Assembly (NCBI RefSeq): GCF_037543845.1
Contig: NZ_JBBIFX010000001.1
Location: 1,240,001-1,304,000 of the forward strand
Length of the DNA stretch: 64,000 nucleotides
Origin: Gymnodinialimonas ulvae
GTDB lineage: Bacteria; Pseudomonadota; Alphaproteobacteria; Rhodobacterales; Rhodobacteraceae
Direction: 5' to 3'
A model generated the notes under the pieces. That model was not told where the DNA came from. It did not search any database and saw nothing but the letters and a program-made list of their open reading frames with translations. Shown here one piece after another: positions 7,892-15,711 of the stretch (positions are counted from its first letter, which is position 1; each line of letters starts with the position of its first letter). Position numbers and translations under genes: made by a program.

Positions 7892-8791
7892 TCACCGTTG
7901 CGATGGGTGCCAGAAGGTCAATCGCCGCTCCAGAAGCGTCATCACTCCATAAAACCCCGTCCCAGCCAGCGCCGCCACCGTGATCGAGGCCCAGACCACG
8001 TCCATGGACAACCGCCCGACCTCGATCTTGATCCGAAACCCCATGCCCACGGTGGGGGAGCCGAAAAATTCCGCAACAATCGCCCCGATAAGCGCAAGCG
8101 TTGTGCAGATTTTCAACCCGTTGAACAGGAACGGCAAGGCCGTCGGCAGGCGCAGTTTCACCAGGCTCTGCCAATAAGACGCGGCATAGGTGTGCATCAG
8201 ATCACGCTGCATCTTGTCGCTGGCCTTGAGCCCTTCGACCGCATTCACCAGCATCGGAAAGAACACCATCGCCACGACAACGGCGGCCTTCGACGCGGGC
8301 CCAAACCCAAGCCACATCACGAAAATCGGCGCTGTCCCCACGATGGGCAACGCCGCCAGGAACGCGCCCACCGGCAACAGCCCCTTCTGCAAAAATGGCG
8401 AGCGGTCGACGGCCAATGCCACTAAAAGCGCCGCCCCGCACCCGATCACATAGCCCACCAACGCACCGCGCAGGATCGTCTGCACGAAATCCGCCCACAG
8501 GATGTCTGTGTTCGCCGCAAACGCCGCCGCAATGGCACTTGGCGCGGGCAGGATCACGGGGCTGATCTCGTAGAGGCGGACGGTCATTTCCCACAAAACC
8601 AGCAGAGTTGCCCCGAAGATTAACGGCACCAGAACCCGCGCTCCCGGCACGCCGCGCGCGAGCGCGGCATTGAGGCACCAGGCCCCGAACCACACCGCCA
8701 CGATGGCCGCAAGCCGTACATCATGGAGCATCGCGGCCGCCAGAAGCACGACACCCAATCCGTGCCAGATCACGCGTGCGTCAATCGCCAT
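7892..8791 (-). CDS. ABC transporter permease (NitT/TauT family)
   Basis: 299 residues with about six to seven hydrophobic helices and the BPD_transp_1 cytoplasmic loop (EGLKASDKMQRDLMHTYAAS, then a LRLPTALPFLFNGLKI segment), which contacts the ATPase. It is the second of two different permeases in this operon, so the transporter is probably a heterodimeric channel. The ATG at 8791 is separated from the upstream permease gene by 69 bases that contain a GC-rich hairpin element. The neighbouring substrate-binding protein and ATPase complete the importer. Confidence 0.92.
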   Translation of the reverse strand: MAIDARVIWHGLGVVLLAAAMLHDVRLAAIVAVWFGAWCLNAALARGVPGARVLVPLIFGATLLVLWEMTVRLYEISPVILPAPSAIAAAFAANTDILWADFVQTILRGALVGYVIGCGAALLVALAVDRSPFLQKGLLPVGAFLAALPIVGTAPIFVMWLGFGPASKAAVVVAMVFFPMLVNAVEGLKASDKMQRDLMHTYAASYWQSLVKLRLPTALPFLFNGLKICTTLALIGAIVAEFFGSPTVGMGFRIKIEVGRLSMDVVWASITVAALAGTGFYGVMTLLERRLTFWHPSQR

Positions 8792-8807
8792 GGTCGCGCT
8801 CCCCGCC

Positions 8808-8841
8808 CTTCTTTGCTTCGAAAATCCCCCCGCCGGAGGCG
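8808..8841 (-). repeat. Rhodobacterales-type GC-hairpin element between two permease genes
   Basis: On the minus strand this reads as a CCTCCGGCGGGGG core, then ATTTTCGAAGCAAAGAAG. The same layout (GC-rich inverted repeat, T-rich step, GAA-A-rich tail) recurs at 23741-23803 and 51691-51724. Here it occupies most of the spacer between the two permease genes and ends about 17 bases before the downstream ATG. Confidence 0.6.
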
Positions 8842-8860
8842 TCCGTACCGCGCCACATGC

Positions 8861-9817
8861 TCATGCGCTCAACCCCATGCGTCGGAGCGTGCCACGCTCG
8901 ATCAAACTTAAAACCGCCACCAAAACCGCCGCACAGATCGCCGCCATGAACAGCGCGCTCCAGATCTGGATCGTCTGACCGTAATAGCTCCCGGTCAGCA
9001 ATCGCGCGCCCAATCCGAACCGCGCGCCGGTGGGCAATTCCGCCACGATGGTCCCCACCAACGCCGCCGCGATCCCCACTTTTAGCGAGGCGAACAGGAA
9101 TGGCACCGATGCGGGCAGGCGCAGTTTGAACAACGTCGCCGTCCGGCCCGCCGAATAGGTCCGCAGGAGGTCCAGGTCCATCGCGCTGGGGCTGCGCATC
9201 CCCTTCACCATGCCCACGACCACCGGGAAGAACGACAAATACGCCGAAATCAATGACTTCGGCACCATCCCCGTGAGCCCCACCGCGTTCAGCACCACGA
9301 TCACGATCGGCGCCACCGCGAGGATTGGGATCGTCTGCGACGCAATCGCCCAAGGCATCACGCTGAGGTCCATCGCCCGGTTATGCACGATCCCGATGGC
9401 GAGCATCAGCCCCGCCAAAGACCCGATCAAAAACCCCAACATCGTCGGCGCAAGGGTCTGATACGCATGGAAAAACAGGCTTCGTGGATTGGGGCGCAAC
9501 TCGCCGCGCCGCTCCCGGAACATCTCTTCGCCCGCGGTCGTGTTCCACAGCTCCACCGCCACCTGATGTGGCGCGGGCAGCCGGGGTCGCTCTTGCGCCA
9601 TCGTGTCGGCGAACACCTCTGCCGTGCTCAACGCCACCCCCCGCCGCTCGGCGGTGTCCAGTGTAATCGACCGGTTCATCAAATACGCACCCGCGTACCA
9701 GATCGCCACGATCACAGCGACCACGGTCAGAACCGGCAAAACCGCGCCCGCAATCCGCCGCATCGCCATGCAGAACGCGCAGGGCGCGACCTCGTTCTGG
9801 TCCAGCGCTACACTCAT
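8861..9817 (-). CDS. ABC transporter permease (NitT/TauT family)
   Basis: 318 residues. An N-terminal extension of about 20 residues containing two Cys precedes the first helix. The BPD_transp_1 loop is present (KGMRSPSAMDLDLLRTYSAG, then LRLPASVPFLFASLKV). It is longer than its partner permease because of a periplasmic insert of roughly 80 residues between helices 1 and 2. It starts 6 bases after the stop of the ATPase gene. Together with the second permease it forms the membrane channel of the importer encoded here. Confidence 0.92.
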   Translation of the reverse strand: MSVALDQNEVAPCAFCMAMRRIAGAVLPVLTVVAVIVAIWYAGAYLMNRSITLDTAERRGVALSTAEVFADTMAQERPRLPAPHQVAVELWNTTAGEEMFRERRGELRPNPRSLFFHAYQTLAPTMLGFLIGSLAGLMLAIGIVHNRAMDLSVMPWAIASQTIPILAVAPIVIVVLNAVGLTGMVPKSLISAYLSFFPVVVGMVKGMRSPSAMDLDLLRTYSAGRTATLFKLRLPASVPFLFASLKVGIAAALVGTIVAELPTGARFGLGARLLTGSYYGQTIQIWSALFMAAICAAVLVAVLSLIERGTLRRMGLSA

Positions 9818-9823
9818 GCCGCC

Positions 9824-10597
9824 TCACTCATAGGCATGTCCTTCGCGCAGCCCCTCGCGCACCCGATGCGCCAGCGCCAGAAACTCGGGCGTGTCGCGGA
9901 TATCGAGCGGACGTTCGCGCGGCAGATCGCTTTCGATCACATCCGTGATCCGCCCCGGACGCGGGCTCATCACGACGATCTTCGTGCTCAGGTAGACGGC
10001 TTCGGGGATCGAATGCGTCACGAACCCGATCGTCTTCTCCGTCCGAGCCCAGAGCTTCAGAAGCTCCTCGTTCAGGCGGTCCCGTACGATCTCATCGAGC
10101 GCGCCGAACGGCTCGTCCATCAGCAGGATATCGGCGTCGAACGCGAGCGCCCGCGCAATCGACGCGCGCTGCTGCATCCCACCGCTGAGTTGCCAAGGGA
10201 ATTTCTTCCCAAACCCTTCCAGATCAACGAGTTGCAAGACGTGGTTCACGCGATCCTGCTGGTCCTTCGCTGAATATCCCATGATCTCCAACGGCAGCTT
10301 GATGTTCTTCTCAATCGTCCGCCACGGGTAGAGGCCGGCGGCTTGAAACACATACCCATAAGCGCGCGCTTTGCGGGCCTCATCTGGGGTCATCCCGTTC
10401 ACGGTGACCTGCCCGCCCGTGGGCTGCTCCAACGCGGCTATCACCCGCAAAAACGTCGTCTTCCCACAACCCGAGGGGCCGATGAACGACACGAAGTCGC
10501 CCTTCTCGATGTTGAGGTCCACATCCTTCAACGCATGGACCGGGCCATCGTTCGTCTGAAACGTCAGGTTCAGGGCTTGGGCGGAGATTACGGTCAC
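9824..10597 (-). CDS. ABC transporter ATP-binding protein (NitT/TauT family)
   Basis: 257 residues, the normal length for this family. Walker A is GPSGCGKTTFLR, the signature is LSGGMQQRASIARAL and Walker B is ILLMDEPFGALD, followed by the switch histidine in VTHSIPEA. All catalytic elements are intact. It energises the two permeases downstream. The gene's start overlaps the stop of the upstream membrane gene by 4 bases (ATGA type), so the two are translationally coupled even though the upstream gene has an alien base composition. Confidence 0.95.
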   Translation of the reverse strand: MTVISAQALNLTFQTNDGPVHALKDVDLNIEKGDFVSFIGPSGCGKTTFLRVIAALEQPTGGQVTVNGMTPDEARKARAYGYVFQAAGLYPWRTIEKNIKLPLEIMGYSAKDQQDRVNHVLQLVDLEGFGKKFPWQLSGGMQQRASIARALAFDADILLMDEPFGALDEIVRDRLNEELLKLWARTEKTIGFVTHSIPEAVYLSTKIVVMSPRPGRITDVIESDLPRERPLDIRDTPEFLALAHRVREGLREGHAYE

Positions 10598-11064
10598 GCA
10601 ACGGTTTCCAATCTTGCTATTTCAATCAGCGTTAAAACGACCGCTCCAAAACCTAAAAGAACAAGCAAAACCAGTATCATGGCAGCTATTTGCGACAACC
10701 AGATCGCGCTGCCTTTCTCATTCATGAGTCGATTTATGAAGAAGTAGACGAGTTTCGACGCGAAGAAGTCGTAGTTTAGCATTGCGATGCACACCACCAT
10801 ATAAAAAGCGAAGGCTGAGAAAGCCGAAGCCGACAAAAGCAATGACACAAGAGTTGCTCTGTAGAACAGGTCATGGTCAGGCCAGCCTGCAACTCGTTCA
10901 GCGAATAGCGCCGAGCAGACTATCGCAAGAGTAACAAAGACCAAAAACCGGATATGAAATGCCAGATAATCAGACCACAACTTTGCTCTTTCGAATGACT
11001 GGCGCGGTTGCTCAAATAGTTCTTCCACCCGCTTCAAAGTATCTTCCGCTTGGTTAGACACCAA
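10594..11064 (-). CDS. Uncharacterised AT-rich membrane protein gene within the pyrimidine operon
   Basis: About 155 residues. A charged N-terminus of about 38 residues precedes four predicted hydrophobic helices: about 39-55, 68-95, a short segment near 100 that may pair with the previous one, and 122-148. No family is recognised. The start is TTG at 11064 or GTG at 11061; neither is strong. The DNA is markedly AT-rich: 10621-10680 is about 38 percent GC by direct count, against well over 60 percent in the neighbours. It sits 4 bases after hydA and overlaps the ATPase gene, so it is firmly part of the operon. The composition suggests recent acquisition. It does not resemble a standard ABC subunit. 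Confidence 0.65.
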   Translation of the reverse strand: MVSNQAEDTLKRVEELFEQPRQSFERAKLWSDYLAFHIRFLVFVTLAIVCSALFAERVAGWPDHDLFYRATLVSLLLSASAFSAFAFYMVVCIAMLNYDFFASKLVYFFINRLMNEKGSAIWLSQIAAMILVLLVLLGFGAVVLTLIEIARLETVA

Positions 11065-11068
11065 TAAC

Positions 11069-12532
11069 TCAAACCCCCGCCGGAATATTCAGCGGATCGC
11101 GCTCGATCTTGCGGGGCGTGTTCAGCGCCTTCCACTTGCTCAAAGCTTGCGTCGGGCTCGCCGCAGGGGGCCGCTTCACAAACCGCCCGCGCCCGGGCTG
11201 CGGCTGGCTGTTCTGCCCCGCCGCCCAGACCACGTCCCCACGCGACAGCGTGTACCGGGGCGAGGCGCTGACCTCCATCCCCTCGAACACGTTGTAATCA
11301 AGGATAGATTTCGCCGTCGCCGTCGAGATCGTCCGCCCCAGTTTCGGGTCCCAGACCACCACATCGGCGTCGCCGCCCACGTTGATGCCGCCCTTCATCG
11401 GGTAAATGTTGAGGATCTTGGCGATGTTGCTCGACGTCACCGCCACAAACTCCTCCGGCGTCAAACGCCCCGTCTCGACCCCACGGGTCCAGAGCATCGC
11501 CATCCGCTCCTCAAGCCCGCCGGTCCCGTTGGGGATCATCGCGAAATTGTCCACACCCATGCGCTTTTGCTCGTCCGTGAAGGCCGCGTGGTCCGTCGCC
11601 ACAACCTGCAACGATCCGGCTGCCAGCCCATTCCACAACCCGTCCTGATGGTCCTTGGACCGGAACGGCGGCGACATCACGCGGCGCGCGGCATATTGCC
11701 AATCCTTGTTGAAATACTCGCTCTCATCCAGCGTCAGGTGCTGGATCAACGGCTCGCCATAGACGCGCATCCCCTTTTGGCGCGCGCGCCGGATCGCCTC
11801 ATGGGCCTGCTCACAAGACACGTGCACGATGTACAAAGGTGTGCCCGCCGCGTCGGCAATCATGATCGCGCGGTTCGCCGCCTCACCCTCAACCTCGGGC
11901 GGGCGGCTATACGCGTGCCCCTCCGGCCCGAAGACCCCTTCGGCGAGATATTTCTGCTGCAACTCCTGCACGATGTCGCCGTTCTCGGCATGGACCAGCG
12001 GCAGCGCGCCTAGCTCGGCGCAGCGCTTGAACGAGGCGAACATCTCGTCGTCCTCGATCATCAACGCGCCTTTATAGGCCATGAAGTGCTTGAACGTGTT
12101 GATGCCGCGCTTTTTAACAACGGCCTCCATCTCATTGAAAATGCTCTCGTTCCAGCCGGTGATCGCCATGTGGTACGAGATATCGACGCAGATCTGATCC
12201 TTTGACTTCGCGTCCCAGGCATCAATCGCGTTGAGCAGGCTGCCGTCCTCGCCCGGCAGGCAGAAATCGACCAACATGGTGGTCCCGCCCGCCGCCGCCG
12301 CAAAGGTCCCGGTCTCGAACGTTTCCGCCGCCGTCGTGCCCATGAAGGGCATCTCCAGGTGGGTATGCGGGTCGATGCCGCCGGGGATCACATAGGCGTC
12401 GGAGGCGTCGATCACCTCATCGCCGTTCAGGTTCTCGCCAATCTCGGCGATCTTCTCGCCCTCGATCAGCACATCCGCCACCCATTGACGGTCAGCGGTC
12501 ACGATCGTGCCGCCCTTGATCACCTTGCTCAT
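11069..12532 (-). CDS. hydA: Dihydropyrimidinase (D-hydantoinase)
   Basis: 487 residues, normal length. It belongs to the cyclic amidohydrolase superfamily: the metal-binding DPHTHLEMP is near residues 54-62, and the carboxylated-lysine region FKHFMAYKGALM is near 150. A further metal-ligand His is in PLVHAENGD, and another His is in PLYIVHVSCEQAHEA. The enzyme hydrolyses dihydrouracil or dihydrothymine to N-carbamoyl-beta-alanine or its 2-methyl homologue, the second step of reductive pyrimidine breakdown. The neighbouring carbamoylase, aminotransferase, PreA and PreT supply every other step, which supports pyrimidine rather than industrial hydantoin substrates. Confidence 0.96.
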   Translation of the reverse strand: MSKVIKGGTIVTADRQWVADVLIEGEKIAEIGENLNGDEVIDASDAYVIPGGIDPHTHLEMPFMGTTAAETFETGTFAAAAGGTTMLVDFCLPGEDGSLLNAIDAWDAKSKDQICVDISYHMAITGWNESIFNEMEAVVKKRGINTFKHFMAYKGALMIEDDEMFASFKRCAELGALPLVHAENGDIVQELQQKYLAEGVFGPEGHAYSRPPEVEGEAANRAIMIADAAGTPLYIVHVSCEQAHEAIRRARQKGMRVYGEPLIQHLTLDESEYFNKDWQYAARRVMSPPFRSKDHQDGLWNGLAAGSLQVVATDHAAFTDEQKRMGVDNFAMIPNGTGGLEERMAMLWTRGVETGRLTPEEFVAVTSSNIAKILNIYPMKGGINVGGDADVVVWDPKLGRTISTATAKSILDYNVFEGMEVSASPRYTLSRGDVVWAAGQNSQPQPGRGRFVKRPPAASPTQALSKWKALNTPRKIERDPLNIPAGV

Positions 12533-12557
12533 CTGGTCCCCCTCGTGTGTTAAACCC

Positions 12558-12809
12558 TTACGCTGTCACGCAAATCATCCTCTGGTCCCGCGTCATCAAT
12601 GGGATGTAGGTGCTTTCGACCGGCCCGCGATGCAGATACCAATAACACCCGTCGGCCTCCAACCGGACCGAACTCGTATCCTGCCCCGGCCCGACAAGCG
12701 CCAGGACCTCTTCGGGAAGGCCTTCCTCGAACTGCCCCTCCGGCGTCGTCGCCACGCATCCCGCCAGCGCGATACTTGCGCCAAGCGCCAGCCAAATTCT
12801 TGATATCAT
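12558..12809 (-). CDS. Small lipoprotein of unknown function
   Basis: 83 residues. The N-terminal hydrophobic stretch ends in a lipobox, IALAGC, so the mature protein starts at Cys18 or thereabouts and is about 66 residues. The body contains LEADGCYWYLHRGPVES and an RMICVTA tail, giving a Cys pair that could form a disulfide. It overlaps the stop of the upstream carbamoylase gene (TGA/ATG sharing bases 12806-12809), so it is translationally coupled, and it lies 25 bases before hydA. The family is not recognised and no role in pyrimidine metabolism is known. Confidence 0.75.
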   Translation of the reverse strand: MISRIWLALGASIALAGCVATTPEGQFEEGLPEEVLALVGPGQDTSSVRLEADGCYWYLHRGPVESTYIPLMTRDQRMICVTA

Positions 12810-14056
12810 TCCATAATCTCCGCCGTTTCCACGACCGCATGGAACAAGACATCCGTGCCGGCCGTTGCCCATTCCGGGCTGATTTCCTCGGCCTCGTTAT
12901 GGCTCAAGCCGTCCACGCAAGGACACATCACCATCGCCGTCGGGGCCACATCATTGATCCAGCACGCATCGTGCCCTGCCCCGGATACGATATCCATATG
13001 CGAATATCCAAGCCTTTCAGCCGCTTGGCGGAGGCTCGTGACACATTTGTCATCAAACGCCGGCGGGTCGAACTGCCCCACGATCTCGGCCTCGAACGAC
13101 ACCCCGATCTCCTCGCAAAGCGTCGGCGCACGCGCCATCAAATCGTCAACCATCGCGTTCAGTTTATCCAACAGATGCGTGCGCATATCGACCGTGAACA
13201 CGACCTTTCCCGGAATGATGTTGCGGCTATTGGGATAGACATCCACATGCCCGATCGCACCCACCGCACCCGGCTGGTTCTTCATTGCGATCTCATGGAC
13301 CAACTCGGTGATCAACGCCAAACCACGCCCCGCATTCCTGCGCATGTGCATCGGCGTCGATCCGGTGTGACTTTCCTTGCCGGTGATGGTGCATTCGATC
13401 CAGCGCAGGCCCTGCCCATGGGTGACGATGCCGATATCGACGCCTTCCGCCTCCAAAATCGGCCCCTGCTCGATATGAAGCTCGAAGAACGCGTGCATGC
13501 GTCGCGTTCCGACCTTTTCCGTGCCCTTCCAGCCGATCCGCTCCAACTCGTCGCCGAACCGCTTGCCGTCGGCATCCACCTTGTCGAGCGCCCAGTCGAG
13601 CGTGTGCTTGCCCGCGAACACGCCCGAGGCCAGCATCGCCGGCGCGTACCGCGTGCCTTCCTCATTGGTCCAGTTCGTGACCACAATCGGGTGCTTGGTT
13701 TTGATCCCTAAGTCATTGAGTGTGCGTATGATTTCCAGCCCGCCAAGAACCCCCAGAACGCCGTCATATTTTCCGCCCGTGGGCTGGGTATCCAGGTGTG
13801 AGCCCACATAAACCGGCAGCGCGTCGGGGTCCGTCCCCTCACGCCGCGCGAACATGTTGCCGATCTCATCGACCCCCATGGTGCAGCCCGCTGCCTCGCA
13901 CCAGGACTGGAACAGCGCGCGCCCTTCCGCATCCTCATCAGTCAGCGTCTGGCGGTTGTTGCCGCCCGCGACACCGGGGCCGATCTTGGCCATTTCCATC
14001 AGCGAGTCCCACAGGCGCTCACCATTGATTTTCATGTTTTCGCCGGGGGCTGGCAT
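12806..14056 (-). CDS. Zn-dependent N-carbamoyl-amino-acid hydrolase (probable beta-ureidopropionase, M20 family)
   Basis: 416 residues from ATG 14056, which has GGAG about nine bases upstream. M20/AmaB-type motifs are in order: GSHLDTQPTGGKYDGVLG (first metal ligands), TNEEGTRYAPAML, ELHIEQGP, and the late SGAGHDACWIND with a metal His. Such enzymes remove the carbamoyl group of N-carbamoyl-beta-alanine or N-carbamoyl-L-amino acids, releasing ammonia and CO2. Position between hydA and the aminotransferase makes beta-ureidopropionase activity, the third step of reductive pyrimidine catabolism, the most likely. The protein family alone would also allow allantoate or L-carbamoylase activity. 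Confidence 0.9.
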   Translation of the reverse strand: MPAPGENMKINGERLWDSLMEMAKIGPGVAGGNNRQTLTDEDAEGRALFQSWCEAAGCTMGVDEIGNMFARREGTDPDALPVYVGSHLDTQPTGGKYDGVLGVLGGLEIIRTLNDLGIKTKHPIVVTNWTNEEGTRYAPAMLASGVFAGKHTLDWALDKVDADGKRFGDELERIGWKGTEKVGTRRMHAFFELHIEQGPILEAEGVDIGIVTHGQGLRWIECTITGKESHTGSTPMHMRRNAGRGLALITELVHEIAMKNQPGAVGAIGHVDVYPNSRNIIPGKVVFTVDMRTHLLDKLNAMVDDLMARAPTLCEEIGVSFEAEIVGQFDPPAFDDKCVTSLRQAAERLGYSHMDIVSGAGHDACWINDVAPTAMVMCPCVDGLSHNEAEEISPEWATAGTDVLFHAVVETAEIME

Positions 14057-14128
14057 CTTTCGTCTCCGTTTGCGGTGGCGGACTACGCGCGTAATCCCGG
14101 CCGGAAAAAGCGCGTTTTCCGGTTGCGT

Positions 14129-15460
14129 TCAATGCAGCTGTTTCAACACATCACTCAACGTCCCAAACAACTGATCTATCTCGCTTTTCGAGATGATCAG
14201 CGGCGGCGACATCGCGATGATGTCGCCCGTAGTTCGGATCAGAACGCCCTTGTCGTAGCACTCCAGAAACGCCTGGAACGCGCGTTTCGTCGGCTCGCCC
14301 GCAATCGGCTCCAACTCCACCGCCCCGATCAGGCCCATGTTGCGGATGTCGATCACATGGGGCAGGCCGCGCAAGCTGTGCAGCCCCTCCTCCCAATAGG
14401 GCGCAAGCTCCGCCGCGCGCTCGAACAACCCGTCCTCCTTGTAGGTCTCCAGCGTCGCAATCCCGGCTGCCGAGGCAATCGGATTGCCCGAATAGGTATA
14501 GCCGTGGAACAACTCGATCAGATGCTCCGGCCCCTGCATGAACGCGTCGTGAATGGCCCCCGTGGCCAAGACCGCGCCCATCGGAATAACCCCATTCGTC
14601 AACCCCTTGGCGCAGGTGATCAGGTCCGGCATCACGTTGAAATGCGCCGCCGCGAAGCTGCTGCCAAGCCGCCCGAACCCGGTGATCACCTCGTCAAAGA
14701 TCAGCAAGATCCCGTGTTTCGTGCAGATCTCGCGCAGCCGTTCCAGATAGCCTCTCGGCGGCATCAAAACCCCCGTCGAGCCCGCCATCGGCTCCACGAT
14801 ACAGGCCGCAATCGTCTCGGCCCCGTGGAGCGCCACGATCCGCTCCAACTCCTCGGCCAGGTGCGCGCCATGCTCGGGCTGGCCGCGCACGAAACTATTT
14901 TCGTCCGGTAAATGCGTGTGCGGCAGGTGATCCACACCCGTCAACAATGACCCGAAAACCTTACGATTGTTCACGATCCCGCCAACGGAAATTCCGCCGA
15001 AATTCACCCCGTGATAGCCGCGCTCGCGCCCGATCAAACGGGTCCGTGACCCCTGCCCGATGGCGCGTTGATAGGCGATGGCGATTTTTAGGGCCGTCTC
15101 GACCGACTCGCTGCCGGAATTGGTGTAGAACACATGCTCCATCGGGTCGGGCGCCATGTCGCGCAGCCGGTTGGCCAGCTCGAACGCCTTGGGATGGCCC
15201 ATCTGGAAGGCCGGCGCGTAATCCATCTCGGCGACTTGTTTCTGGATTGCCTCCACGATCCGCGGCTGGTTGTGGCCCGCGTTGCAGCACCAAAGCCCCG
15301 CCGTGCCATCCAGCACATCGCGCCCATCGGCGGTCCTGTAATGCATCTTGTCCGCACCCACGAACATGCGCGGGGTCTGCTTGAATTGCCGGTTCGCCGT
15401 GAACGGCATCCAGAAGGCGGAAAGGTCGTTGGGAACCGGATTGCTGCGGTCAAGTGCCAT
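14129..15460 (-). CDS. Class III (omega) aminotransferase, probable beta-alanine:pyruvate transaminase
   Basis: 443 residues, the usual length for beta-alanine:pyruvate aminotransferases. PLP-enzyme landmarks are present: the TNSGSESVETALKIA phosphate-binding region, LIFDEVITGFGRLGS with the pyridine-binding Asp, and LITCAKGLTNG with the Schiff-base Lys. It is the first gene of the minus-strand operon, followed by the carbamoylase and hydA, so it should remove the amino group from beta-alanine (from uracil) or 3-aminoisobutyrate (from thymine) to give a semialdehyde. Its promoter region carries a perfect RutR operator about 80 bases upstream. Confidence 0.93.
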   Translation of the reverse strand: MALDRSNPVPNDLSAFWMPFTANRQFKQTPRMFVGADKMHYRTADGRDVLDGTAGLWCCNAGHNQPRIVEAIQKQVAEMDYAPAFQMGHPKAFELANRLRDMAPDPMEHVFYTNSGSESVETALKIAIAYQRAIGQGSRTRLIGRERGYHGVNFGGISVGGIVNNRKVFGSLLTGVDHLPHTHLPDENSFVRGQPEHGAHLAEELERIVALHGAETIAACIVEPMAGSTGVLMPPRGYLERLREICTKHGILLIFDEVITGFGRLGSSFAAAHFNVMPDLITCAKGLTNGVIPMGAVLATGAIHDAFMQGPEHLIELFHGYTYSGNPIASAAGIATLETYKEDGLFERAAELAPYWEEGLHSLRGLPHVIDIRNMGLIGAVELEPIAGEPTKRAFQAFLECYDKGVLIRTTGDIIAMSPPLIISKSEIDQLFGTLSDVLKQLH

Positions 15461-15540
15461 GGCTGTCTCCCCATCGCCCGGTGGCCCGGTGGCCGGATGC
15501 CTGGCGATCTGATGGCCGAATGGTCGGCTTCATTTTCTTT

Positions 15541-15556
15541 TTGACCATTTGGTCAA
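15541..15556. promoter_or_regulatory. RutR operator in the divergent rutR/pyrimidine-operon promoter region
   Basis: TTGACCATTTGGTCAA is a perfect 7-2-7 inverted repeat and matches the known RutR consensus TTGACCAnnTGGTCAA exactly. Each half also provides a TTGACC -35-like hexamer, one for each direction. On the minus strand a weak ATGAAG follows 17 bases later. RutR bound here would cover the -35 of the catabolic operon and possibly that of its own gene, with uracil or thymine releasing it. Confidence 0.93.
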
Positions 15557-15607
15557 GGACACGCTAGCAAATGCCTTGAGCCAGTCAACGGAAACGATAC
15601 CACGATA

Positions 15608-15621
15608 CGTTCAACTGAACG
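15608..15621. promoter_or_regulatory. Second inverted repeat in the rutR promoter region
   Basis: CGTTCAACTGAACG is a perfect inverted repeat (CGTTCA, two bases, TGAACG), about 90 bases upstream of the rutR start. A further GTTCA lies at 15641-15645. It does not match the RutR consensus and could be the site of another regulator or part of the rutR promoter. Confidence 0.45.
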
Positions 15622-15711
15622 CATATTTTCAAGGAAACCCGTTCAGATGCATGGATATGCAATTTGGAAAACGGGATTTGCCCGCAGATCGGGCACAAAA
15701 TGGACAGGCCC

